Shown here: piece by piece, positions 26,901-34,124 of the stretch
How the letters are laid out: each line of letters starts with the position of its first letter
Position numbering within the stretch: the stretch's first letter is position 1
Assembly (NCBI GenBank): GCA_902826685.1
Contig: CADEFT010000014.1
Location: 1-64,000 of the forward strand
Direction of reading: 5' to 3'
Origin: an uncultured Acidobacteriota bacterium
GTDB taxonomy: Bacteria > Acidobacteriota > Terriglobia > Bryobacterales > Bryobacteraceae
DNA length: 64,000 nt
Notes under the pieces: generated by a model
Databases searched by the model: none
Told to the model about the DNA's origin: nothing
What the model saw: only the letters and a program-made list of their open reading frames with translations
Program-made: the position numbers and the translations under genes

Positions 26901-27386
26901 GACGCCGGCACGACTCAAGCACGCATTCCCGACGGCGGCATCCTGCAAACCGGCACCGTCGCCGGAGTCATCGAGCTCACCGTCCGCCTCGAGGCCAGCG
27001 GCCAGGATATAACGTCCACTCCCGCGCCGCGCCAGGTTTCCCGCGTCAATGCGGCGCCGCCGGTGCTGCGGTCGGTAACGGCGCGCCGCGTCACCGGCGG
27101 CCTCGAAGTCACTCTCACCGGCTTCGCCACGCCGCGCGACCTGCGCACCGCCGTCTTCCGGTTCTCCCCCGTCCCCGGCAGTACGCTGCAGACCAACGAA
27201 GTCACCGTGCAACTGGCCGACGGCGCCCGCCGCTGGTATGAAAGCGAGGGTTCGCGCGTCTTCGGCAGCCAGTTCACGCTCACCCAGCAGTTCAACGTGC
27301 AGGGCGATACCAGCGCCGTTGGATCGGTCACCGTGACCATGACCAACGCGCAGGGTACCTCGGCCGCCGTCACCGCCAATTTCTAA
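20913..27386 (+). CDS. Giant secreted He_PIG (putative Ig) repeat protein
   Basis: 2157 residues beginning with a signal peptide (MAIHIRLTLPFLWLGMMAPVFGQ). About 22 consecutive units of ~85-95 residues follow, each with the pattern LTITTASLPNGTVGVAYSA...ATGG...W...GLPAGLTLN..TG.ISGTPT..GT..., the hallmark of He_PIG Ig-like repeats. One unit (24596-24840) is clearly degenerate. The last ~240 residues (from PSVTIGGLGD) form a different C-terminal region without an obvious sorting signal. ATG 20913 is favoured over TTG 20892 because it begins the signal peptide. Likely extracellular or cell-surface, perhaps adhesion or glycan binding. It overlaps the SDR start by one base. Confidence 0.87.
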   Translation: MAIHIRLTLPFLWLGMMAPVFGQQLTVNPASGALPVAIVGLAYNQNITVSGGNAPYSWTVPALTGTGLTFSIGGPGGSILTISGTPLPGAATTHSFPITVTDSSNPIRTSGTRNFTLTINPQLSITTVLPNGNQNVAYGPVPMQATGGTGGGYVYSVSAGSLPPGISLSAGTITGTPTAVATFPFTIQVVDSGTNVATRNFSIAITGALTITTVSLPDGTVGVAYSAPLAAVGGTGAPAWSATGLPPGLTISTASGTISGTPTSSGAFDVSVTATAGSPVTKLFRLTVSPALAIVTTALPNGTTGAAYSAIVEATGGSGTRTWAATGLPAGLTINPATGLINGTPTGSGTSNVNVSVSDTTGSANRQLQLIVSVALAITTASLPDGIAGVAYSAPLTVTGGSGSRTWSATGLPTGLAIGTVTGTIAGTATAPGTFTVNVTVQDTISGSASKGFTLTINPGLTITTTALPSGTLGAAYTAAIDATGGAGSRIWSATGLPAGLAINPASGIVSGTPSAAGTFNVTVNVQDGPLTASKPLTLVIGDGLTITTATLPAGTQGALYSATLTATGGSGARTWAVAGLPTGITVNAASGVIGGTPTASGSFTLTVQVSDTGGSSTSRQLTLAIAGGLAIVTSSLPTGTVGIAYSAALEASGGSGTRTWSATGLPAGLTLNSATGVIGGTPTTAGTASVAVSVSDGTGTANRTLSLTVGASTLTITTASLPNGTVGLTYSASMAATGGSGSYSWTATGLPAGLSIVQNTGAIGGTPAQPGTSTAQFTVSDGVTSANQTLNITIASGLTIVTAAALPAATTAENYQVQLTASGNVGAVIWNVASGSTLPAGLTLNPSTGALSGQPAAPGTASFTIQVTDQSNNATASRTFTLTISQGLAITTSALPGGVVGVAYSATLIATGGSNYTWSATGLPPGLTLNPSSGSLSGTPTLANTYTATFTVTSGSVSVNRQLAITIAAGLSITTPTVLANASVGVFYQTQLQATGNTGAVAWAATTSLPSGLTLNSSNGILSGTPTAAGTTVFTVQLTDSANGSNTSKQFSLTVIQGLTIATNSLPAGRIGSPYSFFMQASGGSGSYSWTASGLPPGLAISTAGQISGSPTQNGSFAPFLTVSDGVNPAVTRQLTLQVTDALTIQTQFVPNGAVGASYSVQLTASGSGSYIWRVIAGALPPGLTLAGGTGLISGTPIPRSGGNYSFAVEAAEGGSTTSKNFTMTVLEILTTSLPQLTGAPVQLVASVPSGVLWSLAPGSNALPAGISLQPGGLLVGTPTTPATYTFTIQANWQGLAATQSYTVTVGAGGGAVSISTTSLPPGTSGVPYAANLTATGGSGNYLWQLLSGALPPGLTLLATGAVSGTPTQDGTFNVTIRALDAQNSLLSDVRQFTVSIGSNAFSIVTSTLPAATANNAYTTTLIASGGTAPYSWTVTAGQLPFGIGLTPSTGMLSGTPLVPGNYSFTVRATDTTAAFATRQYQLTVSAGITITTASLPGASVNVAYSSTLSASGGTGTGYTWVITSGLVPTGLSLGPQTGTISGIPTAAGNFIFTVQVTDSANTSSTKVLTLVVGGTLSITTATLPNGATGVPYTQVLNAAGGNPPLTWSLIGGSLPPGLQLNATTGQISGSPTAGGPYTFTFQVRDSTGALATRILGMVVTEGLNISTGTLPAAVEGIAYSQTLTAAGGTAPYTWSVAVGNLPPGLILNPNGTISGTPTAPANYSFIVQVIDAGQQTATKALTLIVNGRSAFVITTPLSLPGARVQSPYTARFQAQGGTPPYIWSLAQGAALPIGLTLDPDGNLTGSPTSAGAFTFSVRVVDNAGQSVTQNFSLLITLALGISTQSPLPAATSGTAYAVTLSAAGGQTGYRWSVISGALPAGLALSETTGLISGTPAAAGTFNFDVRVADESGAEAIASFTLVVRLPAAPSVTIGGLGDTVEPAQQPRITVTLGAPFPVALTGTVTMTFASDAAVPADDPAVVFANGRRVISFTVDAGTTQARIPDGGILQTGTVAGVIELTVRLEASGQDITSTPAPRQVSRVNAAPPVLRSVTARRVTGGLEVTLTGFATPRDLRTAVFRFSPVPGSTLQTNEVTVQLADGARRWYESEGSRVFGSQFTLTQQFNVQGDTSAVGSVTVTMTNAQGTSAAVTANF
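20985..26690 (+). repeat. Array of ~22 He_PIG coding repeats
   Basis: Within the giant protein gene, units of about 250-290 bases recur with strongly similar protein sequence but considerable DNA divergence; recurrent short strings such as GCCACCGGCGGCAGCGGC mark each unit. The divergence argues for an old array rather than recent expansion, but recombination between units remains possible. Confidence 0.75.
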
Positions 27387-28084
27387 TGGCGAAGATCGCG
27401 TTGGTGACAGGCGCTTCCCGCGGCATCGGCCGCGCCATCGCGCTGCGCCTGGCACAGGACGGCTTTGAGGTGATCGCTCATTACCGCCAGAACCGCCAGC
27501 AGGCCGAAGCCGTTTCCCCGCGCACCGTCCAGGCGGATTTGAGCGATCCCGATAGCATCGACCGCCTTTTCGCCGGTCTCGGCCGGCTCGACGTGCTGGT
27601 GAACAACGCCGGTATCTGGAAGCCGAGTCCCATCGGCTCGACCGAAGCCGGACGGATGCACGAGTTGGTGGATACCAATCTCAAGGGTCCGTTCTGGGTG
27701 ATGAATCGCGCCTCGGGATTGCTGAACGACGGCGCGTGCGTGGTAAACGTCTCGTCGGTGGCGGCCCAGAAAGCCGTAGCCGGCGGCCGCAGCCTGTATG
27801 GCGCGACAAAGGCCGCCCTGGACGCCCTGACGCGCAACTGGTCGCTTGAGCTGGCGCCGCGCCGCATTCGCGTCAATGGTGTCGCTCCCGGCTACGTCGA
27901 AACGGACATGACCCAGGCCCATCTCTCGGACCCCGCCATCCGCCAGCATGCCATCGACCGTCACCCGCTCGGCCGCCTGGGCACCGCCGAAGACATCGCC
28001 GGCGTGGTGGCGTGGCTTTGCTCGGACCAGGCGCGGTTTGTCACCGGCCAAACCATCAATTCCAGCGGCGGCTTTTACCTGTAA
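27386..28084 (+). CDS. Short-chain dehydrogenase/reductase (FabG-like)
   Basis: 232 residues with the classical SDR layout: cofactor loop TGASRGIGRA, NNAG motif (VLVNNAGIW), catalytic Ser in VVNVSSVAA, Tyr-x3-Lys as YGATK, and the PG motif (VAPGYVETDM). The C-terminus ends VTGQTINSSGGFYL, as in FabG-type enzymes. The ATG shares its A with the stop of the giant repeat protein, so it may be co-translated with it, though no functional link is evident. The substrate is not determinable; fatty-acid, sugar or secondary-metabolite oxidoreduction are all possible. Confidence 0.92.
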   Translation: MAKIALVTGASRGIGRAIALRLAQDGFEVIAHYRQNRQQAEAVSPRTVQADLSDPDSIDRLFAGLGRLDVLVNNAGIWKPSPIGSTEAGRMHELVDTNLKGPFWVMNRASGLLNDGACVVNVSSVAAQKAVAGGRSLYGATKAALDALTRNWSLELAPRRIRVNGVAPGYVETDMTQAHLSDPAIRQHAIDRHPLGRLGTAEDIAGVVAWLCSDQARFVTGQTINSSGGFYL

Positions 28085-28169
28085 CCTTCCTGTAGCCCCG
28101 CTTGCAAAGAATTGTAAAGAAGGGGGCTCCGGCCGCTACTGAATCGCCGTTTCCGATTTAAGATCAGGC

Positions 28170-28826
28170 GTGACATCCGAAATCAAGTTCCTGATCGACA
28201 CGGCCAAGGCGGTAAAAATCATAGACTGGGCGCGGCAGAACCTCGCCGCCGACCCCCACGGCGGCGGGCCTCATGGCGACCGCTATGAGATCACCAGCCT
28301 CTATTTCGATACCCCGGAACGGGATGTGTACCATCGCCGCGGATCCTATGCGCGCACCAAGTACCGCATCCGCCGCTATCAGTGGGCCGAGTCCGCCTAT
28401 CTCGAGCGGAAGCTCAAGACAGGCGACCTGGTGGGCAAGATCCGGTCGCTTGTGCCGCTTGAGGAACTGCCTCGGCTCGAAGAGTACGGCCTGCCGCGCG
28501 GCTGGGCCGGATGGTGGTTTCAGCGCCGCCTTCAGGCGCGGCGCCTGCAGGTGGTTTCGCAGATCACTTATCTACGCACCGCGCGGGTAGGCATGGCGGC
28601 CGGCGGGCCGATTCGACTCACCGTCGATGAGAACGTCCGCGCCCGTGAGACTTCGCTGCTTGCCTTTGACGAAGCCGGGCTTGGCCTCCCGCTGCTCGGC
28701 GGCAAACAGATTCTCGAACTGAAGTTCAAGCGCGAAATGCCCGCCATTTTCAAGGAGCTCGCGCGCCGCTACGAGCTGTATCCGCAAGCCGTCTCGAAAT
28801 ACCGCATGGCAGCCGCTCATGCCTGA
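28170..28826 (+). CDS. VTC-domain protein (polyphosphate-polymerase-like)
   Basis: 218 residues of the VTC/triphosphate-tunnel fold. Visible are TSEIKFLID at the N-terminus, YEITSLYFDTPERDVYHRR, YLERKLKTGD, TVDENVRAR and ILELKFKREMP, which supply the alternating acidic and basic tunnel residues. In yeast the VTC domain polymerises polyphosphate from ATP; bacterial homologues are mostly uncharacterised. The start is GTG 28170. It overlaps the DUF4956 gene by 8 bases, and the CotH gene follows, giving the trio VTC-DUF4956-CotH that recurs in many bacteria. Confidence 0.87.
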   Translation: MTSEIKFLIDTAKAVKIIDWARQNLAADPHGGGPHGDRYEITSLYFDTPERDVYHRRGSYARTKYRIRRYQWAESAYLERKLKTGDLVGKIRSLVPLEELPRLEEYGLPRGWAGWWFQRRLQARRLQVVSQITYLRTARVGMAAGGPIRLTVDENVRARETSLLAFDEAGLGLPLLGGKQILELKFKREMPAIFKELARRYELYPQAVSKYRMAAAHA

Positions 28827-29451
28827 CATCCCGGCGCCGTTTGGTGTATTCGTCCGCCTGGCGATGGCGCTGATGATGGGCGGCGCGGTGGCGTGGATTT
28901 ACGCGCGCACGCTGCGTAATGGCGCCCCCGCCACGCTCGGACCCACGCTGGTGCTGCTGGCCGTGCTCATCGCCATGGTCACCCAGGTCATCGGCGATAA
29001 CGTGGCCCGCGCCTTTTCGCTGGTCGGCGCTCTCTCCATCGTGCGATTCCGGACGGTGGTGCGGGATACGCGGGATACGGCTTTCGTCATATTTGCTGTT
29101 GTCGAAGGCATGGCCGCCGGCGCCCAGAACATCGCCGTCGCCCTCACCGGTCTCGTCCTCACCGGACTGGCGGCGTTCCTGATGGCCGCCCGCCAGCCCG
29201 TGGCACCGGCGCCGATCTTCGTGCTGCGGCTCAAGGCGGCGGCGGGCATCGATCTGGACCGTGCGGCGTCGTCGGCTTTGGGATCGGGCGGAAAGCTGGT
29301 GGCGATCGCCAGTGTGCGGCAGGGTGCCGGGGTGGAAGCGACCTACGAGTTTCCCTTGACCCGGCCCGCTCAGCAGGTGATGGATGAATTGAACCGGATC
29401 GACGGCATTCAGGATGTACGAATCGAGAGCCGGGATTGGGAGAAAGAGTGA
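28819..29451 (+). CDS. DUF4956 membrane protein
   Basis: 210 residues. Three to four hydrophobic segments occupy the first ~125 residues (VRLAMALMMGGAVAW; LVLLAVLIAMVTQVI; VALTGLVLTGLAAFLM) with the conserved DUF4956 block GALSIVRFRTVVRDTRDTAFV between them; a soluble ~80-residue C-terminal domain follows. The family is known only from its association with VTC-domain and CotH proteins, and it is flanked by both here, overlapping each. It probably forms the membrane part of a VTC complex. Confidence 0.87.
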   Translation: MPDIPAPFGVFVRLAMALMMGGAVAWIYARTLRNGAPATLGPTLVLLAVLIAMVTQVIGDNVARAFSLVGALSIVRFRTVVRDTRDTAFVIFAVVEGMAAGAQNIAVALTGLVLTGLAAFLMAARQPVAPAPIFVLRLKAAAGIDLDRAASSALGSGGKLVAIASVRQGAGVEATYEFPLTRPAQQVMDELNRIDGIQDVRIESRDWEKE

Positions 29452-31001
29452 TGATGACGTTGCGTTTCAGCCTGGCGTTTGCCGCCGTGTGCGCCTTCGC
29501 GCAGCCGCCCTTCGGCTTTCCTCCGCCGCCCGGCGGGTTTCCCAAAGGCTTCCCCGGCCCCGGAGGCCCCGGCGGAGGCCGCGGCTTTCCCGGCATGGAA
29601 GAGCGGAAAGTCCTCAAGGACTACGACAAGGACGGCGACAAGCATCTGAACGCCGAGGAGCGCGCCGCCGCTCGCGCCGCCCTCGCCAAGGACGCCCGGC
29701 CCATGCGTCCGCCCCGTTTTGGACGCGAACCCGAGGAGCCGCCCAAGCCCGGGCCGGCGCTCCGTCCCGATCAGGTCAGGTCCTACGGCAAGGAGCCTCT
29801 CTACGACCCCAACGTCCTACGCACCGTTTTCCTTCAATTTGAAAACCCCGATTGGGAAAAAGAGCTTTCGGACTTTCACGGAACCGACGTGGACGTTCCC
29901 GCCAAAGTCACCGTCGACGGCAAGACTTACGACGGCGTTGGCGTGCGCTTCCGCGGGGCTTCTTCCTACATGATGGTGGGCGAGGGCCGCAAACGCTCGT
30001 TGAATCTGTCGCTGGACTACGTCGGCAAAGACCAGCGCTTGTACGGCTACAAGACGCTGAATCTGCTCAATTCCCATCAGGACCCGACGTTCCTGCGCGC
30101 CGTGCTTTACCTGCAGGCGGCGCGCGAGTATGTGCCCGCGCCCAAAGCCAACTACATGCGCGTCGCCATCAACGGCGAAAGCTGGGGCGTCTACATCAAC
30201 GTCGAACAGTTCAATAGCGATTTCGTCGAGGAATGGTTCCCCGGCGAGAACGGCGCGCGATGGAAAGTCCCCGGCCGTCCGGGCGCGCGCGGAGGCGGGC
30301 TCAGCTACCTCGGCGAAAGCGTCGCCGAATACAAGCGTCACTACGAGATCAAAAGCAAGGACGACGCCAGGTCCTGGGCGGCGTTGATTCAGTTCACGAA
30401 GGTCCTCAACGAGACCCCGCCCGAGCAACTCGAAGCGGCGCTGAAGCCTTTGCTCGACGTGGACGGGGCCCTCAAGTTCCTCGCCCTCGAAAAAGTCTTC
30501 GGCAACAACGACGGATACTGGACTCGCGCTAGCGACTACTCCATCTATCTCGACGCCAAAGGCCGGTTCCATATTCTGCCCCACGACGTCAACGAGACGT
30601 TCGCTCCCCCGGAACGCTTCGGTCCCGGCCGCGGCCCGGAGAGCGGCAATGAACCCGTCGAGGAGGATCTCAGCATCTTCGCCGGTGAAAAGGATCCCAA
30701 CAAGGCTCTGCTGCACCGGTTGCTGGCCGTGCCGGCGCTGCGCGAGCGATACCCAGGCTTCGTGCGCCAGATCGCCGCCAAATGGCTCGACTGGGCCCGG
30801 CTCGAGCCGCTGGCCAAGCGCTACCAAGCGCTGATTCTAAACGACATCCGCACCGATACCCGTAAGCTCGAATCCACCGAAGCGTTCACCAAGGCGGTTG
30901 CGGAACGAACCCAAGGACGCGGCTTCGGACCCTTCGGCGGCCGGGAGCGGGAAAGCATCAAGGAATTCGTCGAGCGCAGGCGCGCCTTTTTGCTGAAGTA
31001 G
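29451..31001 (+). CDS. CotH-family protein with EF-hand-like motif
   Basis: 516 residues: signal peptide (MMTLRFSLAFAAVCAFAQ), a Pro/Gly-rich stretch, an EF-hand-like calcium loop (DYDKDGDKHLNAEE), then a CotH domain. Diagnostic CotH features are VGVRFRGASSYMM, LNLLNSHQDPTFLR, YMRVAINGESWGVYINVEQ and the late block YLDAKGRFHILPHDVNETF with the metal-binding Asp-x-Asn. CotH proteins are atypical secreted kinases. ATG 29451 overlaps the DUF4956 stop. It ends 1 base before the M20 peptidase gene. Role with VTC/DUF4956 is unknown; phosphorylating surface proteins is one possibility. Confidence 0.88.
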   Translation: MMTLRFSLAFAAVCAFAQPPFGFPPPPGGFPKGFPGPGGPGGGRGFPGMEERKVLKDYDKDGDKHLNAEERAAARAALAKDARPMRPPRFGREPEEPPKPGPALRPDQVRSYGKEPLYDPNVLRTVFLQFENPDWEKELSDFHGTDVDVPAKVTVDGKTYDGVGVRFRGASSYMMVGEGRKRSLNLSLDYVGKDQRLYGYKTLNLLNSHQDPTFLRAVLYLQAAREYVPAPKANYMRVAINGESWGVYINVEQFNSDFVEEWFPGENGARWKVPGRPGARGGGLSYLGESVAEYKRHYEIKSKDDARSWAALIQFTKVLNETPPEQLEAALKPLLDVDGALKFLALEKVFGNNDGYWTRASDYSIYLDAKGRFHILPHDVNETFAPPERFGPGRGPESGNEPVEEDLSIFAGEKDPNKALLHRLLAVPALRERYPGFVRQIAAKWLDWARLEPLAKRYQALILNDIRTDTRKLESTEAFTKAVAERTQGRGFGPFGGRERESIKEFVERRRAFLLK

Positions 31002-31002
31002 T

Positions 31003-32226
31003 ATGATCCATCGGATGGTGCTTCTGCTGCTGCTTGCCACGCTTCAAGCCGACGACCGGCTGCTCACACGGCCCGAGGTCCGCAAGGCGCTCGACTACAT
31101 TCGCGCGAGCGACGAAGCGCATCTGGCCAAGCAGGTGCAGATCGCCGAGATCCCGGCGCCCACTTTCCACGAAGCCGAGCGGGCGAAGTTTCTCGCCGCC
31201 GAGTTTCGCCGCGTGGGGCTCGGTAGGGTGGAAATCGACAAGCAGGGCAACGTGCTCGGCTGGCGTCCCGGCCGGACGGAAAAGACCCTGGCGCTGGCCG
31301 CGCACCTCGACATCTCGTTCGCTCCGGGCGTCGATACTAAGGTGCGGAAAGAGGGAGGCCGATGGTATGGGCCCGGGCTCGCCGACGATTCCCGCGGGCT
31401 CGCCGCTCTGCTCGCCATCGCCGAGGCTCTCAATCACGCCGCCATCCAAACCAACCGAACGCTTCTGTTCGTGGCCAATGTCGGTGAGGAAGGCATGGGC
31501 GATCTCAACGGCGTTCGCTACCTGCTGGGCGAAAGCCCTCACCGCAAGCGCATCGATTCGTTTATTTCCATCGACGGTACCGATCCCGGCCGCATCACTA
31601 ACGGTGGCACGGGCGTCAAGCGCTACCGTGTCTCGTTCCGCGGCCCGGGCGGCCATTCCTACGGAAATTTCGGCCGTCCCTCGGCGGCGCACGCCGCCGC
31701 GAGGATGGCCGCCCGCATCGCCGATTTCGAGGTGCCCGCCGAGCCCAAGACCACCTTCAACGTGGGCAAGATCTCAAGCGGCACCGCCGTCAACGCCATT
31801 GCGGAAACGGCCGTGGCCGAGGTCGATCTGCGGTCCAATAGCCCGGCCGAACTCGACAGGCTGGAATTGAAGTTCTTTGAGACGATCCGGCTGGCGGCGG
31901 AAGCCGAGAATGCCCGTCATGCGGCGGCGGGCGCCCAGGTGACCAGCGAGTACAAGCTGGTGAGCAACCGTCCGGCCGGGCTGACGCCCGAAGACGACAA
32001 GCTCGCCCGCTCCGCCAAATGGGCCGCCGAAGCCACCGGCCATACCGTCCGGTTCAACCACGCCAGCACGGATTCCAATTATCCGATTTCCATCGGCATT
32101 CCGGCCGTCACGCTCGGCGGTGGGGGAAGAAGCGACAACGCTCACTCGCTCGACGAATGGTTTGAGCCGAAAGACGCTTGGCGGGGACCGCAAACGGTAC
32201 TGCTTGCGATCCTCGCCTACGATTGA
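31003..32226 (+). CDS. M20-family metallopeptidase, secreted
   Basis: 407 residues. A short hydrophobic N-terminus (MVLLLLLATLQA) suggests export. The two-zinc active site is intact: AAHLDIS (His ligand with neighbouring Asp), GLADDSRG (bridging Asp), VGEEGMGD (catalytic Glu and ligand Glu), SIDGTDPG (ligand Asp) and SDNAHSLDEW (ligand His). The dimerisation domain (YRVSFRGPGGHSYGNFG) resembles the PepT/dipeptidase branch. It starts one base after the CotH stop and converges with thioredoxin at 32236. Confidence 0.88.
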   Translation: MIHRMVLLLLLATLQADDRLLTRPEVRKALDYIRASDEAHLAKQVQIAEIPAPTFHEAERAKFLAAEFRRVGLGRVEIDKQGNVLGWRPGRTEKTLALAAHLDISFAPGVDTKVRKEGGRWYGPGLADDSRGLAALLAIAEALNHAAIQTNRTLLFVANVGEEGMGDLNGVRYLLGESPHRKRIDSFISIDGTDPGRITNGGTGVKRYRVSFRGPGGHSYGNFGRPSAAHAAARMAARIADFEVPAEPKTTFNVGKISSGTAVNAIAETAVAEVDLRSNSPAELDRLELKFFETIRLAAEAENARHAAAGAQVTSEYKLVSNRPAGLTPEDDKLARSAKWAAEATGHTVRFNHASTDSNYPISIGIPAVTLGGGGRSDNAHSLDEWFEPKDAWRGPQTVLLAILAYD

Positions 32227-32235
32227 TTTGGGGGA

Positions 32236-32565
32236 TTACAGGTGCGACTCGAGCATCTTCTGCAGGTCCGTCTTGCCAAGGGCGCCGACCGACTGCTGCA
32301 CGACCTGCCCGCCCTTGAATAGCAGCAAGGTGGGAATGCCGCGGATGTTGTATCGCATCGCGGTGGCCTGATTGTCATCGACGTTCAGCTTCCCGACCTT
32401 GACCTTGCCGGCGTAATCGGTTGCAAGCGAATCGATGGTCGGGCTCATCATGCGGCAAGGGCCGCACCATTCGGCCCAGAAGTCCACCAGCACGGGCACG
32501 TCGGACTTCAGCACATCGGTATCGAAAGCTGCGTCGGTGAAGGTAAGAGTGTTTGTTCCAGCCAT
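32236..32565 (-). CDS. trxA: Thioredoxin
   Basis: 109 residues with the canonical redox site WCGPC in VLVDFWAEWCGPCRMM, the cis-proline loop (GIPTLLLFKGG) and the usual length for TrxA. ATG 32565 is preceded by AGGA at a suitable distance; an upstream extension would overlap glgA. It lies 22 bases after the glgA stop on the same strand and is probably transcribed with it. Reduces cytoplasmic disulfides with thioredoxin reductase, which is not in the window. Confidence 0.95.
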   Translation of the reverse strand: MAGTNTLTFTDAAFDTDVLKSDVPVLVDFWAEWCGPCRMMSPTIDSLATDYAGKVKVGKLNVDDNQATAMRYNIRGIPTLLLFKGGQVVQQSVGALGKTDLQKMLESHL

Positions 32566-32587
32566 CTTGAGTCCTGATCTCCGTTTA

Positions 32588-34036
32588 CTATGATGCCCCA
32601 AAAGCGGCAAAGGATTCACCTGCCAGGTGGCGGTAGAGCGTGGCGTATTCGGCCGCCGCGGCGTTCCAGGAAAAGTCCCGCCGCATACCGGTTTCCATCA
32701 TCGCCCGCCAGGTGGGCTTGCCGGTTGCATACACGGTCAGCGCCGCCCGCAACGCATCGAGCATCGCCCATGCCGAATAGGGCCGGAACTTGAATCCGGT
32801 GGCCTGATCGATGGAATCCTCCAAGCCCCCGGTGGCATGCACCACCGGCACGGTCCCGTAGCGCAGGCTGTACATCTGGTTCAACCCGCAAGGCTCATAG
32901 CGGCTGGGCATGAGGAAGATGTCGGAGCCCGCTTCCACCTTGTGGGCCAGCTTTTCGCTGAACGTGGCCCGCACCGAGAAGCGGTCCGGCCGCACCGAAG
33001 CCAGGTGGCGGAACAATTCCTCATACTGCTTCTCGCCGGTGCCGAGCGCGGCGATGCGGATGTTCCAATGCACCAGGTCGTGGGCCACTTCGGCGATCAG
33101 ATCGAAGCCCTTCTGGGTGGCAAACCGGGACACGATGCCGATCACCGGAACGTCCGGATCGTCCTGCGGCAGCCCGAACTCGGCCAGCAGGTCCTGTTTG
33201 CAGGCTGCCTTGCCGGCCAGATCCCCGGCCGAATAGGCGGCGGCGATATGCGGGTCGTTCTCCGGGCTCCACACCGAATAGTCCACGCCGTTCAGAATGC
33301 CCTTCAGAAAGCCGGCCCGGGCGCGCATCAGTCCGTCGAGTCCAAAGCCATGCTCCGGCGTCTGAATTTCTCCGGCATAGGTGGGGCTCACCGTGGTCAC
33401 GTAATCGCTGTATACGATGCCGCCCTTGAGAAAATTCACGCGGCCGTGGTGTTCGAGCAGATCGGGCCGGAAGGTCCACTCGGGCAGACCCAGCCAATAG
33501 AGCCGTTCCTTCAGGAAGCTCCCGTGGTAGCCCATGTTGTGGATCGTAAAGACGGTGCGGACGCCGTAGAACGTCGGGTCGCCCTGAAAAAATTGCTTCA
33601 GATAGACCGGCAGCAATCCCGCCTGCCAATCGTGGCAATGGATGATATCGGGACGGAACAGGTGGCGGGCCACGCCCAGCGCTCCGTGACAGAGTGCGGC
33701 AAAGCGGGTGTCGTTATCCCAATGATCCCCCCACGGACCGGCATAGATGCCGTCGCGGTCGAAAAACGGAGGGCAGTCGATGAAGAAATACGGCACGCCC
33801 TGGCGGTCGATCCGCCAGACGGAAGCGTAATACTGATAGGGCCCGACCAGAAGCGGCAGGGAATCCCAGACGCGTTCGGCTCCTTCGAGTGAAATGGCGC
33901 GGTGCCTGGGTAGCACGACCGCCGTCTCCACGCCCCGCGCCGCCAGCGCCGGAGGCAGCGAACCCAAAACATCGGCGAGTCCACCGGTTTTAATAAACGG
34001 GGTGGCCTCGGACGTCACCATTAAGATCCGGGGCAT
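32588..34036 (-). CDS. glgA: Glycogen synthase (ADP-glucose dependent)
   Basis: 482 residues, GT5-family GT-B enzyme that elongates alpha-1,4-glucan from ADP-glucose. The N-terminal motif KTGGLADVLGSLP is the ADP-glucose-binding signature; HCHDWQAGLLPVYL and the C-terminal SRYEPCGLNQMYSLRYGTVPVV with catalytic Glu are conserved. ATG 34036 starts MPRILMVTSEATPF, the normal family N-terminus. No other glycogen gene is adjacent. It is divergent from the CsgG-like gene with an 88-base gap that holds that gene's promoter. Confidence 0.95.
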   Translation of the reverse strand: MPRILMVTSEATPFIKTGGLADVLGSLPPALAARGVETAVVLPRHRAISLEGAERVWDSLPLLVGPYQYYASVWRIDRQGVPYFFIDCPPFFDRDGIYAGPWGDHWDNDTRFAALCHGALGVARHLFRPDIIHCHDWQAGLLPVYLKQFFQGDPTFYGVRTVFTIHNMGYHGSFLKERLYWLGLPEWTFRPDLLEHHGRVNFLKGGIVYSDYVTTVSPTYAGEIQTPEHGFGLDGLMRARAGFLKGILNGVDYSVWSPENDPHIAAAYSAGDLAGKAACKQDLLAEFGLPQDDPDVPVIGIVSRFATQKGFDLIAEVAHDLVHWNIRIAALGTGEKQYEELFRHLASVRPDRFSVRATFSEKLAHKVEAGSDIFLMPSRYEPCGLNQMYSLRYGTVPVVHATGGLEDSIDQATGFKFRPYSAWAMLDALRAALTVYATGKPTWRAMMETGMRRDFSWNAAAAEYATLYRHLAGESFAAFGAS

Positions 34037-34064
34037 GAAACGCCGATTGTATCGTAGTGACGGC

Positions 34065-34116
34065 TTTGGCCAAAAGGCCGCGCGTTATAATTCGGATACG
34101 ATCGGCTTGCACAGGA
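34065..34116 (+). promoter_or_regulatory. Promoter region of the CsgG-like/kinase operon
   Basis: A perfect -10 hexamer TATAAT lies at 34086-34091; the -35 is weak (TTTGGC at 34065). The -35 area contains the 10-base perfect palindrome TTTGGCCAAA (34065-34074), which could be an operator. AGGAGG at 34113-34118 sits 6 bases before TTG 34125, an adequate ribosome site. Confidence 0.5.
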
Positions 34117-34124
34117 GGAACCCG

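Noticed and set aside
28093..28126. Rho-independent terminator after the SDR
   Set aside because: AGCCCC/GGGGCT can pair, but the loop is over 20 bases and there is no T-tract.
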